From NCBI GenBank assembly GCA_039188505.1, contig JBCCZC010000088.1:1-16004 (forward strand): a stretch of DNA of 16,004 nt, written 5' to 3'. This document shows positions 7,688-15,549 of the stretch, one piece after another (the first letter of the stretch is position 1; each line of letters opens with the position of its first letter). A program made the translations under genes and the position numbers. This stretch comes from JBCCZC01 sp039188505. Lineage in GTDB: Bacteria > Pseudomonadota > Gammaproteobacteria > Xanthomonadales > SZUA-38. Below the pieces are notes generated by a model. The model saw only the letters and a list, made by a program, of their open reading frames with translations. It was not told the DNA's origin and ran no database searches.

Positions 7688-8653
7688 CTGGCCCGTATCC
7701 TGTCGGCAACGACCGAGAACATCGCCCTGCTGGCAGCGCGGCTCGCCGATGGCGAACTCGTTGCGGTGCCCACGGAGACGGTCTACGGGCTGGCGGGTGA
7801 CGCCCGGCGTGACGATGTGGTCGCGGCGATCTTCGCGGCCAAGGGCCGCCCGGCGGCGAATCCGCTCATCGCGCACTACCTCGACGTGGATGCGGCGGGC
7901 CGCGACGCGCAGCTCGATGCGCGCGCGCGGGCGCTCGCCGAACGCTTCTGGCCGGGCCCCCTGACCCTGGTCGCCAGCCGAACCGCGACCTGCGCCGTGT
8001 GCCAGCGCGCGAGCGCGGGTCTGGCCACCATCGCCGTCCGCTGCCCGGATCACCCGGCGACGCGGACGCTGCTGCAGGCCTGCGGATTCCCGCTCGTGGC
8101 GCCAAGCGCCAATCCCTCCGGCGAGTTGAGCCCCGTCACCGCCGGGCATGTCGCCGAGCGGCTTGGCGATCGCATCGACTGGATCCTCGACGGCGGTCGC
8201 ACCCGACGCGGAGTGGAGTCGACGGTCGTCGACGTGAGCGTCGATCCGCCGGAGATCCTGCGAGCCGGGACGGTGACCCGGGAAGCGCTGATCGCGGCAG
8301 TCGGTGACGTGGGGGAAAGCGGCGGCGGTGGCGACGCGCCCCGGGCCCCGGGCTCCGCGTTTCGCCACTACGCGCCGCGCTGCCCGGTGCTGCTGGGTCC
8401 GCCGCCGGAGGGCGCGCCGGACGAGGCCCTGGTGACCTTCGGCAGCGCGCCCGCGCCGGCCGGCTATGGAACGGTCATGAACCTGAGCGAATGCGGCGAT
8501 CTCGAGGAGGCGGCCGCGAATCTCTTCGCCGTCCTCCACGAACTCGAAGCGCAGGGAGTCCGGAGGATCCGCGTGGTGCCGATTCCCGATGAGGGTGTGG
8601 GCCGCGCCATCAACGACCGCCTGCGACGCGCCGCCGAGGCCTCACGAGCGTAG
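7688..8653 (+). CDS. L-threonylcarbamoyladenylate synthase, Sua5 type
   Basis: The enzyme makes threonylcarbamoyl-AMP from threonine, bicarbonate and ATP for the t6A37 modification of ANN-decoding tRNAs. The 321-residue length fits the two-domain Sua5 form rather than short TsaC. The YrdC domain (1-205) has VPTETVYGLAGDA at 28-40, KGRPAANPL at 52-60, FWPGPLTLV, APSANPSG at 138-145 and ESTVVDV. After a Gly-rich linker, GSAFRHYAP (222-230) opens the C-terminal Sua5 domain. The start is unusual: the frame opens at 7637 and contains no ATG. The only GTG (7766) would delete the first strand just before PTETVYG. CTG at 7688 follows GAGGA (7676-7680) by 7 nt and gives the expected N-terminus (ARILSATTENIALL). 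It stops 2 bp before the convergent gene's stop. Confidence 0.9.
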   Translation: MARILSATTENIALLAARLADGELVAVPTETVYGLAGDARRDDVVAAIFAAKGRPAANPLIAHYLDVDAAGRDAQLDARARALAERFWPGPLTLVASRTATCAVCQRASAGLATIAVRCPDHPATRTLLQACGFPLVAPSANPSGELSPVTAGHVAERLGDRIDWILDGGRTRRGVESTVVDVSVDPPEILRAGTVTREALIAAVGDVGESGGGGDAPRAPGSAFRHYAPRCPVLLGPPPEGAPDEALVTFGSAPAPAGYGTVMNLSECGDLEEAAANLFAVLHELEAQGVRRIRVVPIPDEGVGRAINDRLRRAAEASRA

Positions 8654-8655
8654 AC

Positions 8656-9270
8656 CTACCAGTCGAAGGCCCTCGCTCCCTGGCAGGGCAAGGCGCGTGC
8701 GTTGCCGAGCGAGGTGTCCGAGTACGCATTGCAGCAGCCGACTGCTGCCATCTGGTTCTTGGCTTCGATGAGCTCCTCGCGACGGTCTCGCCAGGTGATG
8801 CTCGAGACCCGGTATTCCTCGTGGTAGGCGTCGAGCTGTCGGCACCGGTCGCGGCGCGTCGCCGTTCGCTGAATCGTGTGGCAGGCGGCACCCGGCGCGT
8901 TGCGGAAGAACGGGTAGTGCCGCCGAACGCCGAAATAGCCGACCGCGTGGCATTCCAGTTCCTCCCAGGTCACGAGTTCGGCGCCGGGATCGGGCTCCGG
9001 CCCCGTCAGGATCTGGATGATGGTCGCGGAATCCTGCTCGGCCGCCGGCTCATCCGCCGGCGTGTCGCCCGTCCCGCCGAAATCCGTGTCGTGCTCATCG
9101 ACCGGGAGCTCGAGCTCTGCCGTTCCCGCCGGGCAGGGCATCTCCTGGTAGCTCACGGTGAAGTCCGGCGCGATGCAGCGGAAGACCGTGCGCGCCTCGG
9201 CCGCCTGCGATCCACCCAGGGCGACGAGCGCGAAAATGAGGGCGGCGCAGTGACGTCGGGCAGAGTCCAT
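8656..9270 (-). CDS. Secreted DUF4124-like protein, hypothetical
   Basis: The 204-residue protein has an N-terminal Sec signal (about residues 1-26, hydrophobic LIFALVALGG core, cleavage near AEA). Mature residues 28-55 (TVFRCIAPDFTVSYQEMPCP) resemble the DUF4124 pattern of an aromatic-Arg-Cys strand, a second strand and a PCP motif. An acidic Asp/Glu/Pro linker (55-100) follows. The C-terminal part (100-204) is Cys-rich, with Cys at 107, 130, 143, 179, 180 and 196, and helical, and ends AFDW. The cysteines are probably paired in the periplasm. The ATG at 9270 was chosen because a signal peptide follows directly; a longer frame upstream to 9528 is Arg-rich junk. The ribosome binding site is weak (GGGGG 11-15 nt upstream). 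It is convergent with sua5, with a 2-bp gap, and divergent from the barrel protein. The function is unknown. Confidence 0.75.
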   Translation of the reverse strand: MDSARRHCAALIFALVALGGSQAAEARTVFRCIAPDFTVSYQEMPCPAGTAELELPVDEHDTDFGGTGDTPADEPAAEQDSATIIQILTGPEPDPGAELVTWEELECHAVGYFGVRRHYPFFRNAPGAACHTIQRTATRRDRCRQLDAYHEEYRVSSITWRDRREELIEAKNQMAAVGCCNAYSDTSLGNARALPCQGARAFDW

Positions 9271-9410
9271 GAAGTCTTCGACCCCCGAAATCGGGTATCG
9301 GTTCCGCAACGGTCGGGGAACGTCGGAATTCAGGTCCGGATCGTTGATCGACCCTCCCTGATCGAGCAAGCTGACGACCTCGAATCCTGTGCCGCAGCCT
9401 GGAGTCAGTC

Positions 9411-10037
9411 TTGAGAGCGTCCTACGTCCTGCCCGCCCTGCTACTCGCCTCGCCCGCGGCTGCCGTCGAGGTCGCCGTGCTCGGCGGCCATCAGTACAAC
9501 GCCGATTTCGAGATCGCCGCCGAGGCACCGGATGCGGCCCTCGATGGGCTTCCGGGCTCGCCCGGGGACGAGATCGAGCTGGACGGCGGCGCCGCCTTCG
9601 GTCTCGCGATCGATTTCGACTGGGGGGTCGACTCGACGAAGCGGGCCGGTGTGTTCCTGAGTCGCTCGGAGGGAAGTTTCGGGGATAACGCCGGTCTGGC
9701 GGAGCCGGACATGGATGTCACGCATCTGCACTTCACGGGCCTCAGCTACTACCCGCAGGGCCCCTGGGAGCATTTCGTCACGGCGGGAGCGGGAGCGACG
9801 ATCTTCGATCCCGATGACCGGACGCTCGATGACGACACGCGCTTCTCCCTCCACGTCGGCGCCGGCACGCAGTATCGGCTCGCCGAGAACCTGGCGCTGC
9901 GGCTCGAGGCGCGCTGGTTTGGAACGTTTTTCAACAGCGGCTTCGCCGGCTTCTGCGCCGGCGGCTGCGTTATCGCGGTCAAGTCCGATATCTACAGCCA
10001 GTTCCAGCTCAACGCTGGCCTCCAGTTCCGCTTCTGA
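9411..10037 (+). CDS. Small outer-membrane beta-barrel protein
   Basis: The 208-residue precursor has a short signal peptide (YVLPALLLASPAAA, cleaved about residue 18) followed by alternating polar and aromatic strands, for example FGLAIDFDWGV, RAGVFLSRSEG, THLHFTGLSYYP, FSLHVGAGTQYRL and LALRLEARWFGTFF. The C-terminal strand FQLNAGLQFRF ends in Phe, the recognition feature for BAM-mediated insertion. This resembles the eight-stranded OmpA/OmpX-like barrels (outer membrane protein beta-barrel domain). Two cysteines at 182 and 186 (FCAGGC) in what would be a loop are unusual for a barrel. The start is TTG at 9411, with GGAG 6 nt upstream; the next Met is residue 101. It is divergent from the DUF4124-like gene across 140 bp that contain a short palindrome (CCCGA-AA-TCGGG, 9284-9295) but no clear promoter. 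Confidence 0.8.
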   Translation: MRASYVLPALLLASPAAAVEVAVLGGHQYNADFEIAAEAPDAALDGLPGSPGDEIELDGGAAFGLAIDFDWGVDSTKRAGVFLSRSEGSFGDNAGLAEPDMDVTHLHFTGLSYYPQGPWEHFVTAGAGATIFDPDDRTLDDDTRFSLHVGAGTQYRLAENLALRLEARWFGTFFNSGFAGFCAGGCVIAVKSDIYSQFQLNAGLQFRF

Positions 10038-10106
10038 CGCCGTGCCGCGCCGTCGTTTCGCCGGCGAGCCTTGACCGCCCTCTCGCCATCGCCCAGTGTG
10101 CGCCCC

Positions 10107-10538
10107 ATGACTGCCGCACTGCTCTTCGTTCTTTCCCTGACCGTCAATGCCGACTGTCCGGTCCTCGACGGGATCTACCTCTGCGATGGCGGTGGCGACG
10201 ACATGTCGGGGCTCAAGGTCACCCAGGGCACCGATGATGACGGCCCCTGGATCGTGTTCGGCGAAGGCGCTCCCCGGGTCCGCCTCAACGGCCGCGGCCA
10301 CTTCGAGGCCGAGAACGGCACGAAGATCGGTTACCAGGCGGTCTGCCGCGACGCGACGCGGATCGTGCTCGAGATCGCAAGCTCGCCCGTCAGCCCGGCA
10401 ACCAGCCTCGAGATCCACCGCACCGGTACGGGCTACCGGGTGGACGCGGACGAGGAGGGCGCGGTCTCGACGGAGACCTGCATCCGCCACCGCGGCCACG
10501 GGTTGAAGCCGCCGCCGGCCGCGACTGCGGATACCTGA
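10107..10538 (+). CDS. Small secreted hypothetical protein
   Basis: The 143-residue precursor starts at ATG 10107 (MTAALLFVLSLTVNADCP). This puts a signal peptide directly at the N-terminus, with cleavage after about residue 15. An in-frame TTG at 10071 would add 12 residues before it; neither start has a good ribosome binding site. The mature part is mainly beta by pattern, with four cysteines at 17, 26, 80 and 125 that could form two disulfides. It contains the segments GPWIVFGEG, RVRLNGRGHFEA and RIVLEIASSP and ends in a Pro/Ala tail. I do not recognise the family. It lies 69 bp after the beta-barrel gene on the same strand, so the two may be co-transcribed. Confidence 0.6.
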   Translation: MTAALLFVLSLTVNADCPVLDGIYLCDGGGDDMSGLKVTQGTDDDGPWIVFGEGAPRVRLNGRGHFEAENGTKIGYQAVCRDATRIVLEIASSPVSPATSLEIHRTGTGYRVDADEEGAVSTETCIRHRGHGLKPPPAATADT

Positions 10539-10597
10539 CTCACGTCTGATCTGCCGGCGCCGCCCGGTGTTCCACGCTAGGAGAGCGAGGAAGACCC

Positions 10598-11593
10598 ATG
10601 AAGAAACGACTGATATTGGCAGCGCTGCTGGGCCTTGTCGCCGCAGCCGGTTTTCTGTCCGGCAAGCGCGCGGCGACGATGAGCGACGACACCGCGTCCG
10701 CCGCGGCCCCCGCGAAGGTCCAGGAGCCAGCGCCGACGGAGCCGGGCCAGCGGGCCCCTGCCGCCGCCCTTCGGGAATCCGCGACCGCCGGTGTAGCGGT
10801 GGGGCCCGCCCGGCAGGAGACTACTGCGGCCGACGGGCCGCTCACGGGTGAGATGCTCGGCTCGATCCGCGCCTCGGTCGAGCAGCAGCGGAGCGCACCC
10901 TACCTGCTCCACGGTGAGGAGGAAGCCATCGATGCCGAAGGGGCGTACGTGCAGTACGTGCGCTGGAACGAGTGCGTTGCCATTGCCACCTCCGAATCCG
11001 TCGCGCTCATGCTGGCCCGGGTCAACGCGATCAAGGCGCTGGAGAGCGAAGACATGGAGATGCAGGACAGGATGCTCGACGCAATGGATCTGATGCCTCA
11101 GCGCCAGCCCGTCTGCGACGACGTTTCAGAATGGGAAGCCAAGCGCCAGCGCTACGAATGGCTGGAAGAGGCGATTCGCGGCCGTCATCCGCTTGCTGTC
11201 TTCGGCTTCGTCACCCTGGGTCGGGACGATCTGATCGATCTGGAACTCCGGGTCCCCGGCTACCTGGACCGCTATCGTTCGACGGCGATGACCGCGCTTT
11301 CCCTGGGCGTCCGGTCCGGCGCAGCCCGGGGCTTCTACGCCTATGCGGAAGCCATCCTCGCGGAGGAGCTGCTCGAGCTCGACTACGCTGAGCTGCTCGC
11401 GTACGCGACCGCAGCCCAGGAGGCGCAGCGGGTCCTCGACGTCTCGGGATCTGACAACAGCATTGCCGCCTTTCACTACGATCTCTCGGAACTGGTCGAG
11501 GTGGCCGAAGCGCGGCTGTCGCTCGAGGAAATCCGCGACGCGCGCGCCCGCGGGCGCGATCTCTGCGACCGGTACTGCTACGGGCGGGATTGA
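10598..11593 (+). CDS. Membrane-anchored or secreted helical protein, unknown
   Basis: The 331-residue protein begins with a basic-hydrophobic segment (KKRLILAALLGLVAAAGFL, residues 2-20) that acts as a signal or uncleaved anchor. An Ala/Pro/Glu-rich disordered linker (about 25-80) leads to a helical C-terminal domain (82-331). That domain has repeated alpha-helical segments (AVFGFVTLGRDDLIDLEL, SGAARGFYAYAEAILAEELL, YAELLAYATAAQEAQ) that look like an irregular TPR or Sel1-like array, but no repeat consensus is clear. Cysteines fall at 126, 173, 323 and 327, the last two in an LCDRYCYGRD tail. The ribosome binding site GAGG ends 7 nt before the ATG, with a second AGGAGAG upstream. It stops 26 bp before the convergent pap gene. 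The function is not recognised. Confidence 0.7.
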   Translation: MKKRLILAALLGLVAAAGFLSGKRAATMSDDTASAAAPAKVQEPAPTEPGQRAPAAALRESATAGVAVGPARQETTAADGPLTGEMLGSIRASVEQQRSAPYLLHGEEEAIDAEGAYVQYVRWNECVAIATSESVALMLARVNAIKALESEDMEMQDRMLDAMDLMPQRQPVCDDVSEWEAKRQRYEWLEEAIRGRHPLAVFGFVTLGRDDLIDLELRVPGYLDRYRSTAMTALSLGVRSGAARGFYAYAEAILAEELLELDYAELLAYATAAQEAQRVLDVSGSDNSIAAFHYDLSELVEVAEARLSLEEIRDARARGRDLCDRYCYGRD

Positions 11594-11619
11594 GTGGCAC
11601 TCGACGACTGAGGCGGCCG

Positions 11620-13113
11620 TCAGTCCTTGTCAGCTTTCAGCGCGGCCGTGACCGTTTCGTCGAAGGTCCGTACCACGTCGACGCGGGCGTGATATTTGTC
11701 GTTGCCCGCGATGATGTGCCAGGGCGCGAAGTGGGTGCTGGTCCGCGAAACCATCTCGTTGACCGCCTGCACGTAGGCGTCCCACTTGTCGCGATTGCGC
11801 CAGTCCTCGTCGGTCAGCTTGTGCTTCTTCCAGGGGGTCTTCTCGCGCTCCTCGAAGCGGCGGAGCTGCTCCTCGGGGCTGATGTGCATGAAGAACTTGA
11901 GCAGCACCGTGCCGTGCTCCACCAGCTGCTCCTCGAAGTCGTTGATCTCCTGGTAGGCGCGCTGCCACTCGGCCGCTGACGCGAAACCCTCCACTCGCTC
12001 CACCAGCACGCGGCCGTACCAGGAGCGGTCGTAGATGGTCATGCCGCCTGCGGGCGGGATGTGGCGCCAGAAGCGCCAGAGGTAGTGGTGCGCAAGCTCC
12101 TCGTCGGTCGGCGCGCTGACGGAGATGAGGTGGTAGAGGCGCGGATCCACCGCTGCCACGATCCGGCGGATCGCGCCGCCCTTGCCGGCCGCATCCCACC
12201 CTTCGAAGACCACGACGACATTCCGGCGTCGCTCGTACATCTCCCAGGCGTGGCGGCGGATGCGGGACTGGTGCTGCTCGAGGGCTTCCTTGTAGCGCTC
12301 CCGGTCCAGCGCCTGGTCGAGTTCCACGCGGTCCAGGATCGTCGTGTCGGCGCCGGCGATGTCGATCGGGGTCAGCTCGTGAAATGCCTGGCTCTGGCCG
12401 TTGCCATTGCCCTTCTCGAGGAAGTGGTCGATCGTCTGGAGCAGGGTCTCCCCGACGGTGAGGTCCCGGTAGCGCTTGTCGCCGCATTCGACGAGAAACC
12501 AGGGGCATTCACCGGTATCGGTCTGGCGGATCGCTCGCTCTGCCGTGGCGGCGAGATCCGTGTAGCGCTCGGCGAACTGCGCCTGCTGGTCGAGGTGAAT
12601 GTTCGCGCCTTCCTTGCGCACCTTCTTCAGCCGCCGCCGCTGCTCCTTGCGCTCGAGGTGGAACCAGAACTTCACGATCAGCGCGCCGTCCTGCCGCAGC
12701 ATGCGCTCGAGGCGGCGGTTCCGGTCCATGACGCGGTCGAAATCGCCGTCGTTGATCGTGTCGTGCGCGTGCTCGACGATGGGTCGGGAGTACCAGGAGC
12801 CGAACATGATCGAGATGCTGCCGCGCGTGGGCATGCGTCGCCAGAAGCGCCAGTAGTAGGGCCTGCCGGTTTCCTCGTCGGTCGGGTCCCAGAAGGCGAC
12901 GTTCTCCACCCCCCGAGCGTCGAACCAGCGGTTGAGCCGGCGGACGACGTCGGCCTTGCCCGCGAGCTCAACGCCGGCAACGACGATGATCAGCGGCGTA
13001 CCCTGCTTGCGCAGCGAACGCTGAGCCTTCAGCAGCTGCACATGGAGCTCCGGCTCCCGCGCCTTGAAATCTTCCTTGCTGACCTTGCGTCCGACTTCGA
13101 CGGCTTCGAACAT
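11620..13113 (-). CDS. pap: Polyphosphate:AMP phosphotransferase (two-domain PPK2)
   Basis: The 497-residue cytoplasmic enzyme uses inorganic polyphosphate to phosphorylate AMP to ADP. It has two fused PPK2 domains, about 1-235 and 250-497, which is the hallmark of class II PPK2/Pap. The C-terminal domain keeps the active site: FEGWDAAGKGG with Asp307 and Lys311, then IYDRSWYGRVLVERVEG with Asp362 and Arg363, and the lid KTPWKKHKLTDEDWRNR at about 425-441. The N-terminal copy is degenerate. Its P-loop reads AGVELAGKAD, with Glu replacing the Asp, and its Walker-B equivalent is FGSWYSR, lacking the Asp-Arg pair. This is typical of Pap, where only the second domain is catalytic. The start at 13113 has GGGGAG 7 nt upstream; the longer open frame to 13374 has no family similarity. 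It is divergent from pepB. No ppk1 or ppx is nearby. Confidence 0.95.
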   Translation of the reverse strand: MFEAVEVGRKVSKEDFKAREPELHVQLLKAQRSLRKQGTPLIIVVAGVELAGKADVVRRLNRWFDARGVENVAFWDPTDEETGRPYYWRFWRRMPTRGSISIMFGSWYSRPIVEHAHDTINDGDFDRVMDRNRRLERMLRQDGALIVKFWFHLERKEQRRRLKKVRKEGANIHLDQQAQFAERYTDLAATAERAIRQTDTGECPWFLVECGDKRYRDLTVGETLLQTIDHFLEKGNGNGQSQAFHELTPIDIAGADTTILDRVELDQALDRERYKEALEQHQSRIRRHAWEMYERRRNVVVVFEGWDAAGKGGAIRRIVAAVDPRLYHLISVSAPTDEELAHHYLWRFWRHIPPAGGMTIYDRSWYGRVLVERVEGFASAAEWQRAYQEINDFEEQLVEHGTVLLKFFMHISPEEQLRRFEEREKTPWKKHKLTDEDWRNRDKWDAYVQAVNEMVSRTSTHFAPWHIIAGNDKYHARVDVVRTFDETVTAALKADKD

Positions 13114-13250
13114 CGATTCGCTCCCCGCAGTTCCAAGCCCCCATGATCGCTTCCGACTGTGGACGGTCACTTGAGCGAGCGCAAGCCCGTTCCAATTCCC
13201 GCGCCCGCGCCGTATGGTGCCCATCCGTCCTTCGCTGGAGACTTCGCCCC

Positions 13251-14546
13251 ATGAGCCTGCAGGTTCGTCTGACCCGAGACAAGGCCGGTCCGCCGTGGCC
13301 GGAGAACGTGCTCCTGAGCGCCGATGCCGCCGGCTTCGTCGTTCACCTCCACGCCAGCGACCCCGACCGGGCACTGCGCGCCGCCGGCCGACGTATCCGC
13401 GGTCAGGGGATCGCGCACGTCGCCCTGACCGGCGCCTGGCCGCTGGCGTCCCAGTGGTCCTTCTCGCGGGGCTTCCTCGACGCCCGCGGTGGCGAGATTA
13501 CCTGGGCGGAGCTTCCCGAAAGCGAGCGCTGCGAGCTCGACGACCGCCTTGCGGCCTTCGAATGGAGCCGCGCGGTGGCGAACGCGACCCCGGAGGAGCT
13601 GGCGCCGCGGGACCTCGCGGACCGGGCGGCAACCTTCCTTGCCCGCTGCTCGGAGAACGCGCGGGCGACGGTGATCGAGGGAGAGGCGCTGCCTGCAGCA
13701 GGCCACCACGGGATCTGGCAGGTCGGCCGCGGCAGCGACCGGCCGCCCGTGCTGCTCGAGGTCGACTACAACCCCGGTGACGACGATGCGCCGGTCGCGG
13801 CGGCGCTCGTGGGCAAGGGCATCACCTTCGACAGCGGTGGCTACAGCATCAAGGCCAGCGAGGCGATGTTCTCGATGAAGTTCGACATGGCCGGTGCCGC
13901 CACGGTCGCCGCCGCCCTGGGTCTTGCCATCCGGCGCGGGCTGCGGCGTCGGGTGAAGCTCTTCCTGTGCTGTGCCGAGAACCTCATCAGCGGGCACGCC
14001 TACAAGCTCGGCGACATCATCGAGTACCGCAACGGTGTCCGCGTGGAGATCGCCAATACGGATGCCGAGGGGCGCCTCGTCCTGGCCGACGGCCTGATGA
14101 GCGCCGGCGAGAGTGGCGCGCCGCTGATCATCGACGCCGCGACGCTGACGGGGGCGGCCCACAACGCGGTCGGTGCGGAGTACAACGCCGTGTTCTGCCG
14201 GGACCCGGTGCTACGCGGGCGGTTCCTGGAGCTGGCCGAGGACTGTGGCGAGCGCCACTGGCCGCTGCCCCTCGACGACTTTCACCGGTCGGCGTGCCCG
14301 TCCCCGTACGCAGACACCATGAACAGCCGGCCGGTGAAGGGCGGCGGACCTGCCGGCGCCAGCAACGCCGCGGCCTTCCTGTCGCGGTTCGTTCCGGACG
14401 AGGGGCGTACCGGCTGGGTCCACGTGGACCTGTCGGCCGCGTTCGCGGCGAAGGCAAGCGGCACCACCCCCGCAGGGGCAACCGGCCACGGCATCCTCAC
14501 GATTGCCTCGGCACTGATGAATCTCGGCAAGGAGCAAGAAGCATGA
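13251..14546 (+). CDS. pepB: Peptidase B, M17 leucyl aminopeptidase family
   Basis: The 431-residue cytosolic metallo-aminopeptidase removes N-terminal residues from peptides. The M17 signature NTDAEGRL is at 269-276. Predicted two-metal ligands are Lys189 (VGKGITFDSGG), Asp194, Asp212 (MKFDMAGAAT), Asp271 and Glu273, with catalytic Arg275; the spacing matches the family. KLFLCCAENLISG and YKLGDIIEYRNGVRVE are the PepB-type form rather than PepA, and the length is close to E. coli PepB (427) with the short N-terminal domain. The ATG at 13251 has GGAG 10 nt upstream; an in-frame start at 13143 would add an unrelated Arg-rich extension. A possible promoter is TTCCAA (13190-13195), 17 bp, then TATGGT (13213-13218). 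The stop overlaps the next gene's start as ATGA. Confidence 0.93.
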   Translation: MSLQVRLTRDKAGPPWPENVLLSADAAGFVVHLHASDPDRALRAAGRRIRGQGIAHVALTGAWPLASQWSFSRGFLDARGGEITWAELPESERCELDDRLAAFEWSRAVANATPEELAPRDLADRAATFLARCSENARATVIEGEALPAAGHHGIWQVGRGSDRPPVLLEVDYNPGDDDAPVAAALVGKGITFDSGGYSIKASEAMFSMKFDMAGAATVAAALGLAIRRGLRRRVKLFLCCAENLISGHAYKLGDIIEYRNGVRVEIANTDAEGRLVLADGLMSAGESGAPLIIDAATLTGAAHNAVGAEYNAVFCRDPVLRGRFLELAEDCGERHWPLPLDDFHRSACPSPYADTMNSRPVKGGGPAGASNAAAFLSRFVPDEGRTGWVHVDLSAAFAAKASGTTPAGATGHGILTIASALMNLGKEQEA

Positions 14547-15307
14547 GCCAGCGTCTTCAAGAAAAGGTCGTTCTGATCACCGGGGCCGCCGGTGGCCTCG
14601 GGGAGGCGTTTGCCCGTCGCGCCGACGCCGAGGGCGCGCGCCTCGTGCTGACGGACATGAACGTGGCGGGCATGGAGGCCTATGCGGGCGAGCTGGCCCA
14701 GGAGCCACTGCTCTTCGCCCACGACGTGACGGATCGAGCGGTCTGGGCAGACGTCATCGAGCAGACCCGCCATCACTTCCGCGGGCTCGACGGCCTGGTC
14801 CACAACGCCGGAATCGGGACGCCCCGGCCCTTCATGGAGCTGCGCGACGAGGACTGGCGGCAGATGCTCGCGATCAACCTCGACAGCATCTTCATCGGCT
14901 CCCAGGAGGCCGTGCCGCTCATGGTCGCGACCGGCGGCGGCAGCATCGTCAACGTGAGCTCGGTGGCCGGCATCGTGTCCGGGCCGGGCATGGCGGCCTA
15001 CTCGGCTTCGAAGGGGGGCGTGCGCATGCTGACCAAGAGCATGGCCGTGGAGTTCGCGCTGGGGAAGGTGCCCGTGCGCGTGAACTCGGTGCATCCGGCC
15101 TTCACGCGGACGGCGATGGTCCAGCAGCTGATCGACGCGGCTGAAGATCCGGAGCGGATGGAAGCGAAGCTGGCGCGCAACTCCGCGCAGCGGCGGATCG
15201 CGGAGCCCGACGAGATCGCGGGCATCCTGGTGCACCTGCTCAGCGACGAGTCGACCTTCACCACCGGCGCCGAGCACATCGTCGACGGTGGCCTGACGGC
15301 CATGTAG
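14543..15307 (+). CDS. Short-chain dehydrogenase/reductase (classical SDR)
   Basis: The 254-residue NAD(P)-dependent oxidoreductase shows all classical SDR motifs. The cofactor glycine motif TGAAGGLG is at 13-20. Asp38 at the end of strand 2 (VLTDMN) favours NAD over NADP. DV at 61-62, NAG at 88-90, Ser140 (NVSSVAG), Tyr153 and Lys157 (YSASK) and the catalytic-helix Asn (AINLDS, about 112) complete the tetrad. The C-terminus TTGAEHIVDGG is typical of 3-oxoacyl-ACP reductase-like and 3-hydroxysteroid or cyclohexanol dehydrogenase-like members. The substrate cannot be read from the sequence, and FabG is unlikely because no fatty-acid genes are nearby. The ATG overlaps the pepB stop, giving translational coupling, although no functional link to a peptidase is known to me. 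AGGAG lies 8-12 nt upstream. Confidence 0.93.
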   Translation: MSQRLQEKVVLITGAAGGLGEAFARRADAEGARLVLTDMNVAGMEAYAGELAQEPLLFAHDVTDRAVWADVIEQTRHHFRGLDGLVHNAGIGTPRPFMELRDEDWRQMLAINLDSIFIGSQEAVPLMVATGGGSIVNVSSVAGIVSGPGMAAYSASKGGVRMLTKSMAVEFALGKVPVRVNSVHPAFTRTAMVQQLIDAAEDPERMEAKLARNSAQRRIAEPDEIAGILVHLLSDESTFTTGAEHIVDGGLTAM

Positions 15308-15308
15308 C

Positions 15309-15325
15309 GCGCCCGCCGTGGGCGC
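15309..15325. other. Short hairpin between convergent genes
   Basis: The inverted repeat GCGCCC (15309-15314) / GGGCGC (15320-15325) with loop GCCGT lies just after the dehydrogenase stop and before the end of the convergent small gene. There is no T-run on either side, so it is at best a weak or bidirectional 3' hairpin rather than a standard terminator. Confidence 0.3.
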
Positions 15326-15331
15326 TCGGGC

Positions 15332-15514
15332 TCAGTGTAGTTCGGTGTAGAGCGCTTCGGCCTCGCTGCGCTGGGCCTTGTTGCCCTCGTCCATGACCTC
15401 CGTCAGCAGATCCATGGCCATTTCCGCGTCGCCGAGGTCGGCGAAGGTGCGCGCGAGCTCGATCCGGTTGGCGTTGACTTCGCGCTTTCCGGGTACTTTC
15501 TCATCCAGATTCAC
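15332..15514 (-). CDS. Small protein resembling the FimV C-terminal domain
   Basis: The 60-residue protein has residues 17-59 (RIELARTFADLGDAEMAMDL, then LTEVMDEGNKAQRSEAEALY) that closely follow the pattern of the FimV C-terminal domain: a two-helix TPR-like unit with L-A-x-x-[FY]-x-[DE]-[LM]-G-D, then a helix and EGN/EGD. In FimV this unit ends a very large polar-localisation protein of the type IV pilus system. Here it stands alone, without LysM or membrane segments. The start codon is GTG at 15514. A perfect AGGAGG lies 7 nt upstream, and a strong promoter lies further up. An upstream ATG in the same frame stops immediately. The AT-rich upstream region and strong signals suggest high expression. 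The role is unknown; it might modulate FimV-like partners by mimicry, but that is speculation. Confidence 0.8.
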   Translation of the reverse strand: MNLDEKVPGKREVNANRIELARTFADLGDAEMAMDLLTEVMDEGNKAQRSEAEALYTELH

Positions 15515-15549
15515 AGATTATCCTCCTAAATCCATGTTTCTGTGAGTCT

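Noticed and set aside
13143..13250. N-terminal extension of pepB
   Set aside because: The extra 36 residues are Arg-rich, unlike PepB, and lie in the divergent promoter region; ATG 13251 gives the usual length.
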